Assembly: GCF_016653295.1 (NCBI RefSeq) | Contig: NZ_NHSF01000054.1 | Coordinates: forward strand, 62,001-126,000 | Direction: 5' to 3' | DNA from: Halochromatium salexigens | GTDB lineage: Bacteria > Pseudomonadota > Gammaproteobacteria > Chromatiales > Chromatiaceae | DNA length: 64,000 bases | In this document: positions 16,634-25,201 of the stretch, one piece after another | How positions within the stretch are numbered: the first letter of the stretch is position 1 | Layout: the number at the start of each line of letters is the position of its first letter | Translations under genes and position numbers: made by a program | Notes under the pieces: model-generated | What the model was told of the DNA's origin: nothing | Seen by the model: the letters and a program-made list of their open reading frames with translations, nothing else | The model's database searches: none

Positions 16634-17586
16634 TGAGCGCAGAGACGGGAAACAACGCGAGCCTGATCGAACAGGCCGCTCAACGGCTCCGGCAACAGCA
16701 GGCGCCGGAGGCTGAACCGGCGCCGTCCGCCTCCACGGATGCGCCAAGCGCCGAGGCGGAGCCGCAACGTGCGCGGGCACAGCCCGCACAGGCGCAGCCC
16801 CAGCCCGAGGAGCAGGATCAGGATCGCGGGGCGCAGGTGACGATCGATCTCGCCCGGCTCAAGGCCGAAGGCTGTGTCACCCCGGAGGGCGATCGCTCTC
16901 GGATAGCCGAGGAATACCGCATCATCAAGCGCCCCTTGCTGGAGAACGCCTTCGGGCGAACCGCGTTGCTGGTGGAGCAGGGCAACCTGATCATGGTGAC
17001 GAGTTCGCTGCCCGGCGAGGGCAAGACCTTTACCGCGGTCAATCTGGCGATGAGCATCGCCATGGAGATGGATAAGACCGTGCTGTTGGTGGACGCGGAT
17101 GTCGGGCGTGCGCGCGTGCACAAGATGCTCAATATCCCGATGGGCCCAGGGCTGATCGATCTGATGATCGATCCGTCCCTTGATGTCAGTGATGTGATGC
17201 TGCGCACCAACATCCCTAAGCTGCGCATCATCCCGATGGGGAAGTTTCATCCTCACGCCAACGAGTTGCTGGCCAGCGGCGACATGCAGCGACTGATGCA
17301 TGAGATGGCCAGCCGCTACGAGGATCGCGTGATCATCTTCGATTCGCCACCGCTGTTGGTCACCAGCGAGGCGGTGGTGTTATCCAATCTGGTCGGTCAG
17401 ATCGTGTTCGTGGTCGCGGCTCAGAGCAGCCTGCAGCATTCGGTCAAGGATGCGCTGGGCTTGCTGGATGCCTCCAAACCCATCGGCCTAGTGCTCAATA
17501 AGACGCGTCATCTGGGCGGGGACTACTATTATGGGTACGGCGGCTATGGATACGGCGGCGACGGTCGTGGAGAAGAACGGCAGTGA
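16633..17586 (+). CDS. XrtA-associated tyrosine autokinase (BY-kinase)
   Basis: 317 residues. An Ala/Pro/Gln-rich N-terminus (to about 65) leads into a BY-kinase domain: RIAEEYRIIKRPLLENAF, Walker A SSLPGEGKT (124-132, Lys131), Walker A' LLVDADVGR (151-159) and the Walker B region VIIFDSPPLLV. The C-terminus is a tyrosine cluster (YYYGYGGYGYGG), the usual autophosphorylation site of these kinases. It is translationally coupled to the chain-length determinant and is expected to be its cytoplasmic partner, cycling phosphorylation to drive polymerisation and export. Its own stop overlaps the next start (GTGA). Confidence 0.93.
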   Translation: MSAETGNNASLIEQAAQRLRQQQAPEAEPAPSASTDAPSAEAEPQRARAQPAQAQPQPEEQDQDRGAQVTIDLARLKAEGCVTPEGDRSRIAEEYRIIKRPLLENAFGRTALLVEQGNLIMVTSSLPGEGKTFTAVNLAMSIAMEMDKTVLLVDADVGRARVHKMLNIPMGPGLIDLMIDPSLDVSDVMLRTNIPKLRIIPMGKFHPHANELLASGDMQRLMHEMASRYEDRVIIFDSPPLLVTSEAVVLSNLVGQIVFVVAAQSSLQHSVKDALGLLDASKPIGLVLNKTRHLGGDYYYGYGGYGYGGDGRGEERQ

Positions 17587-19016
17587 CTTGGCGCGATGCC
17601 TTGGGCCTCCTGTCGGTGATGGTCTCGCCCTTGATCTTGGCGCAGGATACTGCATGGGAGTTCACGCCGAGGCTCTCACTGAGCCAGGAGTATTCCGACA
17701 ATATTGGTTTGGCTCCGCCGGGTGACGAAGAATCCGACTTCATCACCCAACTCAATACCGGCTTCAACCTCAACCGTGAGGGTGGGCGCGCCCGCGCACA
17801 GCTTGGCTACAATCTACAGAGTCTGTTTTATTGGCAGGGCAGCAACGCCAGCGCGCTCTTCCATCAGTTCCTCGGCAATGGTCGCATCGATGTGCTGCCC
17901 GAACAGTTCTTCATCGAAAGCACCGCCTCCTTTTCCCAACGGCAGTTGACCCGAGCCAGAGCCGGTGCGGACAACCTGAACTTGGATAACAACCGTGGCG
18001 ATGTGCTGACGTTCAGCGTCAGTCCTGTCTACAATCAGCAATTCGCGGATCTGGCGACCGGGCAGTTGCGCTATAGCTACAACCGTGTCGATGTCCAGGG
18101 CAATGCGGGCAGCAACAGTCAACTCCATACGGCCTCGTTGAACATCGATAGCGGCCCGCAGTTCTCCCGCTTTGGCTGGGGCTTTGCCATGAATTACTCG
18201 CAGACCGACGCCGATGACGGGACCTCGACGACGCAGCAGAATGCCGAAGTGCTGGGGCGCTGGAATGTCACCGACCGCTTGGGTCTGTTCGCGGTCGTGG
18301 GCTACGAGCAAGACGACTTCGACCAGGATACCCAGAACACGCAGTCTGATGGCCTCACTTGGCGCTTGGGCAGCACCTATGAGCCAAGCGCGCGCACCCT
18401 GTTGGAGGCCTTTTTCGGCAAACGCTTCTTCGGCACCACCTACGGGGCCACGGCGCGCCATCGGATGCGCAACAGCCAGTTCACGCTCGATTACACCGAG
18501 AGCATCACCAGCGCCACCCAGTTCGAGATCGACCAGAGTATCCCGCGCGGGGTCAATGCAACCGTCGGCGAGTCGCTGATCGTCGATGGCGAGCCGTTCT
18601 TGTTCGATCTCGAGACGCCGCAGTTGCGCAGCGGCTCCTTCATCAGCAAACGCCTGAGCGCGGGCTACACCGGGCAGCGCCGTAAGCTCGGCTGGGGCCT
18701 GCGCGTCTTCCATGAGCTGCGTGATTACGAGATCAGCGACGACAGCGAGGAGGCGCAATCGATCGCGGGCAATCTCTCCTGGCAATGGCGACCGCGAACC
18801 TCGCTGTTCGCCAATGCCAGTCGGCAGGAGAGCACCTTTGCCGGCCAGGATGGCGAGGAGACGCTGTATGCCACCCAACTTGGGATCAGCCGCCAGTTCG
18901 GCAACCAGGTCAGTGCCTCGGTGCAATACAGCTATCGTGATCTCGAATCGGGTCAACTCGACAATGACGGTTATCAGGAAAACCGTGTCTCGGCCACGCT
19001 CCAGAAAACCTTCTGA
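17583..19016 (+). CDS. PEP-CTERM system-associated outer-membrane protein (TIGR03016-like)
   Basis: 477 residues from a GTG at 17583, with GGAG ten bases upstream, inside the kinase reading frame. A signal peptide (ALGLLSVMVSPLILAQ) is followed by FTPRLSLSQEYSDNIGLAPPGDEES and then repeated amphipathic strands of 10-12 residues up to the C-terminal Phe (SATLQKTF). This pattern of an exopolysaccharide-locus outer-membrane barrel is related to EpsL-type proteins. It probably helps secrete or anchor the polymer. Overlap with the kinase gene indicates co-translation. Confidence 0.85.
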   Translation: MTWRDALGLLSVMVSPLILAQDTAWEFTPRLSLSQEYSDNIGLAPPGDEESDFITQLNTGFNLNREGGRARAQLGYNLQSLFYWQGSNASALFHQFLGNGRIDVLPEQFFIESTASFSQRQLTRARAGADNLNLDNNRGDVLTFSVSPVYNQQFADLATGQLRYSYNRVDVQGNAGSNSQLHTASLNIDSGPQFSRFGWGFAMNYSQTDADDGTSTTQQNAEVLGRWNVTDRLGLFAVVGYEQDDFDQDTQNTQSDGLTWRLGSTYEPSARTLLEAFFGKRFFGTTYGATARHRMRNSQFTLDYTESITSATQFEIDQSIPRGVNATVGESLIVDGEPFLFDLETPQLRSGSFISKRLSAGYTGQRRKLGWGLRVFHELRDYEISDDSEEAQSIAGNLSWQWRPRTSLFANASRQESTFAGQDGEETLYATQLGISRQFGNQVSASVQYSYRDLESGQLDNDGYQENRVSATLQKTF

Positions 19017-19025
19017 GGTCTGCTT

Positions 19026-19949
19026 ATGCGCCCGCGCCCGAATCCGTCAGAACAGCCCCGCAACGCCATGACCGTCGACGTCGAGGACTATTTTCAGGTC
19101 TCCGCGTTCGAGCCGCATATCGCCCGCGAGCAGTGGGAGCGGCTGCCGTGCCGGGTCGAGCGCAATATCGAGCGCATCCTGGCGCTGTTCGAGGAACACG
19201 AGATTCAGGCCACCTTCTTCGTGCTGGGCTGGATGGCCGAGCGCTACCCGCAGATGGTGCGGCGCCTGAGCGAGGCCGGCCACGAGGTCGCCAGCCACGG
19301 TTACGAGCATGTGCGGGTGGTCAATCAGACCCCGGAGGCGTTTCGGGTCGATATCCGCCGCACTAAGGCGCTGCTCGAGGACACCACCGGCCAGCCGGTG
19401 CGCGGTTATCGGGCCGCGAGCTATTCGATCGGTCGGGACAATCTCTGGGCGTTGGATGAATTGCGCGAGGCCGGGCATGACTACAGCTCCAGCATCTATC
19501 CGATCCACCACGATCTCTACGGCATGCCCGAGGCGCCACGCTTTGCCTTTCGCCATGGCGGTGAAGAGGGGATTCTCGAGGTGCCGGTGACCACCGTGAT
19601 GCTCGGACAGCGGACGTTTCCCTGTGGCGGCGGGGGCTATTTCCGCCTCTTCCCTTACGCGCTGTCGCGCTGGGCGCTGCGGCGCGTCAACCGGCATGAC
19701 GGCGAGTCGGCGGTGTTCTATTTCCATCCCTGGGAGATCGATCCGGAGCAGCCGCGCCAGGCGGGGGTCGGCCTGAAGACGCGCGTGCGCCATTATCTGA
19801 ATCTCGCGCGCACCGAGGCGCGTTTGGGCCGACTGCTGCAGGATTTCGCCTGGGGGCGGATGGACGCAATCTTCCTCGAAGGGACCGCGCGGCCAGCGCT
19901 GACGTTGGGGCAAACACTGGCGCGGCAGCATCTGGAGCAGGCCGCATGA
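19026..19949 (+). CDS. XrtA-system polysaccharide deacetylase
   Basis: 307 residues of NodB/CE4 type. MTVDVEDYFQVSAFE (from residue 15) is the signature of the exosortase-associated subgroup (TIGR03006-like), with Asp18 as the catalytic-base candidate. SHGYEH (90-95) supplies the two metal-binding His residues (91 and 95), and RGYRAASYSIG is motif 3. No signal peptide is seen, so it acts in the cytoplasm or its export is atypical. It should remove acetyl groups from the exopolysaccharide or its precursor. It follows the outer-membrane protein by nine bases and overlaps the FemAB-like gene by four. Confidence 0.92.
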   Translation: MRPRPNPSEQPRNAMTVDVEDYFQVSAFEPHIAREQWERLPCRVERNIERILALFEEHEIQATFFVLGWMAERYPQMVRRLSEAGHEVASHGYEHVRVVNQTPEAFRVDIRRTKALLEDTTGQPVRGYRAASYSIGRDNLWALDELREAGHDYSSSIYPIHHDLYGMPEAPRFAFRHGGEEGILEVPVTTVMLGQRTFPCGGGGYFRLFPYALSRWALRRVNRHDGESAVFYFHPWEIDPEQPRQAGVGLKTRVRHYLNLARTEARLGRLLQDFAWGRMDAIFLEGTARPALTLGQTLARQHLEQAA

Positions 19950-21070
19950 CGTCTCCAGATCCAGAAAGCGCGGCCGGGCCGGCCCCCGCCGCGACCTCCG
20001 TCTCGGCGTCGGCCGAGGGAGCGGTCGACCCGGTCAAACGGCTCGACGCGGCCGCCGGACCACTCGCGGAGACCGAGGCCGCTTGGGACACCTTCGTTGA
20101 GCAGTGCCCGGAGGCGACCTTCTTCCATCGCGTCGGCTGGCGGCGCATCCTGGAAGAAACGCTCGGCCACCGTGCCTTTTATCTCTACAGCGAGCGCGAA
20201 GGCGCCATCACCGGCGTCCTGCCGCTCGGTCAGGTCAAGAGCCTGTTGTTCGGCAATGCGCTGATCTCGGTGCCGTTCTGCGTCTATGGAGGCGTGGCGG
20301 CCCAGGATGCGCGGGCGGCCGCGAGCCTCACCGAGGCGGCCCGCGCCCTGGCCGAGGAGCTGCAGGTCGATTATCTGGAGCTGCGCCATCGCGCGCGGCG
20401 CAACCCGGACTGGCCGTGTAAGGACGACCTCTATGTCACCTTTCGCAAGGCCCTCGCGCCAGAGCCTGAGAAGAATCTGCAGGCGATCCCGCGCAAGCAG
20501 CGCGCCATGGTGCGCAAAGGCATCAAGTACGCGCTGCAGAGCGCGGTGGACAGCGGTATCGAGCGCTTCTACCCGATCTATGCCAGCAGCGTACAACGTC
20601 TCGGGACGCCGGTGCTCCCTCGGCGCTACTTCCAGGCGCTGCGCGAGACCTTCGGCGCTGACTGCGATGTGGTGACCACCACCAAGGATGGCGAGCCGGT
20701 GTCCAGCGTGCTCAATTTCTACTTCCGCGACGAGGTGTTGCCCTACTATGGCGGCGGCACTGAGCAGGCGCGAGCGCTGGCCGGCTTCGATTTCCTCTAC
20801 TGGGAGGTCATGCGCCGCGCCTGCGAGCAGGGCTACCGCTGGTTCGACTACGGCCGCAGCAAGCGCGGCACCGGCTCCTTCAGCTTCAAGAAGAACTGGG
20901 GCTTCGAGCCGCAACCGCTCTACTACGAATATCATCTGGTCGGCGCGAAGCAGATCCCCGAGATCAATCCGCTGAATCCGAAATACCGACTCTTCATCGC
21001 CGGCTGGAAACGCCTGCCGCTGTTCGTCGCCAACTGGTTGGGCCCCTGGCTCGCGCGGAGGATCGGGTGA
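19946..21070 (+). CDS. FemAB-like XrtA/PEP-CTERM system protein
   Basis: 374 residues. After an Ala-rich leader (to about 40) comes a GNAT-fold FemAB/CelD-like domain: FFHRVGWRRILEETLGH, AFYLYSEREGAITGVLPLGQVKS, and late FDYGRSKRGTGSFSFKKNWGFEP. Relatives transfer aminoacyl groups to peptidoglycan or acyl groups to polysaccharide; in exosortase A loci (TIGR03019-like) the acceptor is unknown. It is translationally coupled to the deacetylase and, by a GTGA overlap, to the following glycosyltransferase. A role in amide or ester decoration of the exopolymer is inferred. Confidence 0.9.
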   Translation: MTSPDPESAAGPAPAATSVSASAEGAVDPVKRLDAAAGPLAETEAAWDTFVEQCPEATFFHRVGWRRILEETLGHRAFYLYSEREGAITGVLPLGQVKSLLFGNALISVPFCVYGGVAAQDARAAASLTEAARALAEELQVDYLELRHRARRNPDWPCKDDLYVTFRKALAPEPEKNLQAIPRKQRAMVRKGIKYALQSAVDSGIERFYPIYASSVQRLGTPVLPRRYFQALRETFGADCDVVTTTKDGEPVSSVLNFYFRDEVLPYYGGGTEQARALAGFDFLYWEVMRRACEQGYRWFDYGRSKRGTGSFSFKKNWGFEPQPLYYEYHLVGAKQIPEINPLNPKYRLFIAGWKRLPLFVANWLGPWLARRIG

Positions 21071-22365
21071 ACGGGACGAGCGGGAGAGACGATCTGTTGT
21101 TCCTGGCGCATCGCATCCCGTTCCCGCCGAACAAGGGCGATAAGATTCGCTCGTTCCACATCCTCCAACATCTTGCCGGCCGGTTTCGCATCCATCTCGG
21201 GGCCTTCGTCGATGATCCGAACGATTGGCGTTATCGCGATGAGGTCGCGGCCTATTGCGCCAGTCTCTGCCTGCTGCCGCTGAAGCCACGCTGGGCCAAG
21301 CTGCGCAGCCTCGGCGGCCTGCTCAGCGCCAAAGCCCTGACCTTGCCCTATTATCGCGACCGGCGCATGCGCCGCTGGGTGCGGGAGACCTTGGAGGCGT
21401 CCGGCCCCATGCGCGCGCTGGTGTTCTCCTCGGCGATGGCGCAATACTTGCCCGGACCCCAGGCGACGGAGCCGCCGCGGGTGGTGGATCTCGTCGATGT
21501 CGACTCCGACAAGTGGCGTCAGTACGCCCAGGGCCATCGCGGGCCGATGCGTTGGATCTATGCACGCGAGGCCCGCCGACTGCTCGCATTCGAGCGCGCG
21601 GTGGCGGCGCGGGCCAGCGCCTCGGTGTTGGTCAGCGAGCAGGAAGCGGCGCTGTTTCGCAAGTTGCTTCGGAATCAGGATTCGGATCGGGCTCGGGAGC
21701 GGGTTGAAGCGCAGGCGCCGGATGCGGCCGCGCGCGTGCATGCGATCGACAATGGCGTCGATACCGAATATTTCTCACCCGAACGCGACTATCCCAATCC
21801 GTATCCGCCGGGCAGCGCGACCCTGGTCTTCACCGGCGCGATGGACTACTGGGCCAACGTCGATGCGGTGCGCTTCTTCGCCGAGTCGGTCTTCCCCTTG
21901 ATCCGTCAGGACATGCCCGAGGCGCGTTTCGTCATCGTCGGCAGCCGGCCCACGCCCGAGGTGCGCGCGCTCGGCGAGCGCCCCGGCATCGCGGTCACCG
22001 GCTCGGTGCCCGATGTGCGTCCCTATCTGGCGCATGCGCTGGGCGCGGTGGCGCCGCTGCGCATCGCGCGCGGGGTGCAGAACAAGGTGCTCGAGGCCAT
22101 GGCGATGGGCTGTCCGGTGGTGGCGACGCCACAGGCTCTGGACGGGCTGCGCGAGTGCGCCGGCATGGAGTGGCTGGTGGCCGAGGAGGCCGAGCCCTTG
22201 GCGGCGCTCGCGCTGCGCTTGCTGCGGCTCGGCGGCGAGGAGCGGTCGCGGCTGGGCGGGCAGGGGCGCGATTGCGTGCTCCGGCAGTACAGTTGGTCCG
22301 AGCATCTCGATCGCTTTGTTCGGTTGCTGGAATCTGGATCTCTCAGCCTGGAAGCTGGGCCCTAG
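21067..22365 (+). CDS. glycosyltransferase, PEP-CTERM/XrtA-associated (stp1 type)
   Basis: 432 residues, GT4-like GT-B fold, from a GTG overlapping the previous stop. The N-terminus reads LFLAHRIPFPPNKGDKIRS, a hallmark of the exosortase-linked family (TIGR03087-like), and the donor site is LVFTGAMDYWANVDAV, then RGVQNKVLEAMAMGCPVVAT. It probably adds a sugar to the lipid-linked repeat unit on the cytoplasmic side. The gene at 30764 (minus) is a divergent relative with the same N-terminal pattern. Confidence 0.9.
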   Translation: MNGTSGRDDLLFLAHRIPFPPNKGDKIRSFHILQHLAGRFRIHLGAFVDDPNDWRYRDEVAAYCASLCLLPLKPRWAKLRSLGGLLSAKALTLPYYRDRRMRRWVRETLEASGPMRALVFSSAMAQYLPGPQATEPPRVVDLVDVDSDKWRQYAQGHRGPMRWIYAREARRLLAFERAVAARASASVLVSEQEAALFRKLLRNQDSDRARERVEAQAPDAAARVHAIDNGVDTEYFSPERDYPNPYPPGSATLVFTGAMDYWANVDAVRFFAESVFPLIRQDMPEARFVIVGSRPTPEVRALGERPGIAVTGSVPDVRPYLAHALGAVAPLRIARGVQNKVLEAMAMGCPVVATPQALDGLRECAGMEWLVAEEAEPLAALALRLLRLGGEERSRLGGQGRDCVLRQYSWSEHLDRFVRLLESGSLSLEAGP

Positions 22366-22383
22366 CCAATTAGGAGTTGAGCC

Positions 22384-23970
22384 TTGAACGTACCGCGCAA
22401 AGTCTCTCACTCCGGTTTTCCCGTCCAACTGTCGTATGGCTGGGTGCTGGCACTGACGCTGCTGACGCTCTTGACCCTGCTGACCCTGTGGCTGCTCTGG
22501 CCCTCGGCGCTCAGCATGGCGCACATCTGGCTCAACTCCCAGACCTATGCCCACGGCATGTTCATCCCGGCGCTGGCGCTGTTCCTGGTCTGGACCCGTC
22601 GTGAGGAGTTGGCCCGGCAGTCACCCGAGCCCTGGGCCTGGGGGCTGGTGTGGATCGCGGTGGCCACGCTGGCCTGGATCTTGGCGCGCGGCGTGGATGT
22701 GAAGACGGTCCAGCATTTCGCGCTGGTGGCGATGTTGCCCGGTCTGGTGCTGACCCTGCTTGGGCCAAGGTTGGCCTGGTCGATGGTGTTTCCGCTCGCC
22801 TATCTGTTCTTTGCGGTGCCGTTTGGGGATTTCCTGATCGAGCCGATGATGGGCTATACCGCCCGAATCTCGGTGCTGCTGCTCAAGCTGACCGGCGTGC
22901 CGGTCTACATGGATGGCTTTTACATCAGTATTCCGGCGGCTGATTTCGTGGTCGTCGAGGCTTGCAGCGGGGTGCGCTATCTGATCGCCTCGGTCGCGCT
23001 CGGGTTGGTCTATGCCTATTTGAACTACGACAGCCTGTGGCGCCGTCTCGCCTTCATGGCCTTGGCGATCGCGTTACCGATCCTGGCGAATGTGTTGCGG
23101 GTGTATACGATCATCATGACTGCGCATATCACGGATGGACGGATCACCCTCGCGGGCCACGGCCACATCGTCGTCGGTTGGGTGTTCTTCGGTGTGGTGA
23201 TGTTCCTGCTGTTCTGGCTGGGCTCGTTCTGGGCCGATCGACACGGCCTCTCCGGCGCTCGCGGCGCAGCGGGGCAGGCAGAGGCAGCAGCGGCGACGCC
23301 ACCTTCACGCCCGGTGAAGGGGGCGAATCTGGCGCTGATCCTGCTCGCCCTGGTGGCCATGCTCGGCTCCGCCCGGGGGACTGAGGTCTTGCTCCAGCAT
23401 CGGGCCCAACGAACACTGAGCGAGGCCCCACTCCTGCTGCCGAGTGCGCTGCCGGGTTGGCAGGGGCCCGAGGATGTGTCAGGCACTTGGCGGCCCGCCT
23501 ATCATGACGCCGATGCTGAACTCGCCGGTTTCTATCGCGACAACGGCGCCGAGGTGGAATTGCACCTGCTGCATTATCGCAATCGTGGTCGCGGCACCGA
23601 ACTCATTTCCTGGCGCAACCAGATCCACGCGCGCGACGAGACTTGGCGCCGCTCCGCCGAGACGACGCGGCAAGTCACAGGCACCACGGGGCGAGCCCAA
23701 ACGCTTCAGGAGACCTTGGTGCGCGGTCCTGGCGGCCGGCTGCGGCTGATCTGGCACTGGTATCAGATCGGCGATCGTGCGACCATCGATCGCGTTGAGG
23801 TCAAGCTGCGCGAGCTGCAAATGGTCTTGGTCGGCGATGGTCGGGGTGCCTTGCTGGTCGCGCTCAGTACCGAAGGCGATGAACTGACGCTGGACACGGC
23901 GCGCCAACGGCTCGAACGCTTCCTGCGGGCCTTGCCGCAGCCATTGGGTCATCTCGATCACGATGGATGA
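22384..23970 (+). CDS. xrtA: exosortase A fused to EpsI domain
   Basis: 528 residues from a TTG start, supported by AGGAG seven bases upstream; no ATG fits. About eight transmembrane helices occupy residues 20-280. The exosortase catalytic set is intact: Cys194 in VVEACSGVRYL, Arg239 in ANVLRVYTI and His261 in GHGHIVVGWVFFG. The last 200 residues form a periplasmic EpsI domain (LPGWQGPEDVSGTWRP, then ELHLLHYRNRGRGTEL and RLIWHWYQIGDR), a fusion normal for XrtA. The enzyme cleaves PEP-CTERM signals at the inner membrane and is thought to transfer the protein to an acceptor. Candidate substrates in this window are encoded at 2064 and 51157. It overlaps the following glycosyltransferase gene by eight bases. 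Confidence 0.96.
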   Translation: MNVPRKVSHSGFPVQLSYGWVLALTLLTLLTLLTLWLLWPSALSMAHIWLNSQTYAHGMFIPALALFLVWTRREELARQSPEPWAWGLVWIAVATLAWILARGVDVKTVQHFALVAMLPGLVLTLLGPRLAWSMVFPLAYLFFAVPFGDFLIEPMMGYTARISVLLLKLTGVPVYMDGFYISIPAADFVVVEACSGVRYLIASVALGLVYAYLNYDSLWRRLAFMALAIALPILANVLRVYTIIMTAHITDGRITLAGHGHIVVGWVFFGVVMFLLFWLGSFWADRHGLSGARGAAGQAEAAAATPPSRPVKGANLALILLALVAMLGSARGTEVLLQHRAQRTLSEAPLLLPSALPGWQGPEDVSGTWRPAYHDADAELAGFYRDNGAEVELHLLHYRNRGRGTELISWRNQIHARDETWRRSAETTRQVTGTTGRAQTLQETLVRGPGGRLRLIWHWYQIGDRATIDRVEVKLRELQMVLVGDGRGALLVALSTEGDELTLDTARQRLERFLRALPQPLGHLDHDG

Positions 23971-25189
23971 ATCAGGTCAACCCGCGGTGCCTCCGCTCAT
24001 CGCCCACATCATCCATCGGTTTGATGTCGGCGGCATGGAGAACGGGCTGGTCAATCTGATCAATCAGATGCCGCCGCAGACCTATCGCCACGCGATCATC
24101 TGCATGACCGACTACACCGCCTTCAGCGAACGTCTACGGCGCGACGATGTCGGGCTGTACGCCCTGCGAAAGCGCGAGGGCAAGGATTTCGGCGTGCATG
24201 GCCGGCTCTGGCGCCTGCTCAGGCAACTGCGGCCGGATCTCGTGCATACCCGCAATCTGGCCACGTTGGAAACCCAATTCACGGCGGCCGCTGCCGGGGT
24301 GCGGGCGCGGGTGCATGGCGAGCATGGCTGGGATGTCGGCGACACCGACGGCTTGAATCGCCGCAATCGTCGGCTGCGGCGCCTAGTGCGACCCTTGGTC
24401 GGCCAATACATCGGCTTGTCGCGCCATCAGATGGGCTATCTCGCCGAGCAGATCGGCGTACCGCGCGCTCGGCTCGATCAGATCTATAACGGCGTCGATA
24501 CCCAGCGTTTCCATCCGCCGGCCAGTAGCGACGATCGGCGCGCGCTGCTACCGTCCGATTTTGCGCCATTGGATGCGATCCCGGATGCGCTTCCGCATGT
24601 GCCTTCACATGCCCCCCCGCAGACACTGATCATCGGCGCCGTGATGCGCATGCAGGCGGTTAAGGCGCCCGTGGAACTGGCGCGAGCGTTTATCCATCTG
24701 CGCGAGCTATTGCCGGAGGCGTTTCCGCGCCTGCGCTTGCTGCTGGTCGGCGATGGTCCCTTGCGGCCCGCCGTTGCCGAACTCCTGGCCGAGGCCGGCG
24801 TGGCTGAACAAGTCTGGCTGCCGGGCGCGCGCGACGATGTCCCCGAACTGATGCGGGCGATGGATCTGTTCGTGGTGCCCTCGCTGGCCGAGGGCATCTG
24901 TAATACCATCCTCGAGGCCATGGCCACCGGCCTGCCGGTGATCGCCACGCAAGTCGGCGGCAATCCGGATCTGGTGCAGGCCGGCGTCACTGGCAGCCTG
25001 GTGCCGGCGGCTGATCCCAAGGCGCTGGCCGCCGCATTGGCTGGTTATCTCTCCGACCCCGAGCGCCGCCAACGCGAGGGCCAGGCCGCGCGCGCCCGGG
25101 CCGAGCGCGACTTCAGTTTGGCGGCCATGGTGCAGGGCTATCTGCGCGTGTATGACAAGGCGCTGGGTCGGGTACCGTTAGGACAGTAG
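23963..25189 (+). CDS. glycosyltransferase, PEP-CTERM/XrtA-associated (stp2 type)
   Basis: 408 residues, GT4 family. The N-terminus PLIAHIIHRFDVGGMENGLV is typical of the exosortase-linked group (TIGR03088-like). The C-terminal domain has the usual donor-binding elements (MRMQAVKAPVELARAF, LFVVPSLAEGICNTILEAM, GLPVIATQVGGNPD). It starts inside the end of xrtA, so the two are co-translated. It acts in the cytoplasm on the polysaccharide repeat unit; the donor and linkage cannot be read. Confidence 0.92.
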   Translation: MDESGQPAVPPLIAHIIHRFDVGGMENGLVNLINQMPPQTYRHAIICMTDYTAFSERLRRDDVGLYALRKREGKDFGVHGRLWRLLRQLRPDLVHTRNLATLETQFTAAAAGVRARVHGEHGWDVGDTDGLNRRNRRLRRLVRPLVGQYIGLSRHQMGYLAEQIGVPRARLDQIYNGVDTQRFHPPASSDDRRALLPSDFAPLDAIPDALPHVPSHAPPQTLIIGAVMRMQAVKAPVELARAFIHLRELLPEAFPRLRLLLVGDGPLRPAVAELLAEAGVAEQVWLPGARDDVPELMRAMDLFVVPSLAEGICNTILEAMATGLPVIATQVGGNPDLVQAGVTGSLVPAADPKALAAALAGYLSDPERRQREGQAARARAERDFSLAAMVQGYLRVYDKALGRVPLGQ

Positions 25190-25201
25190 TAGGAGATTGG
25201 A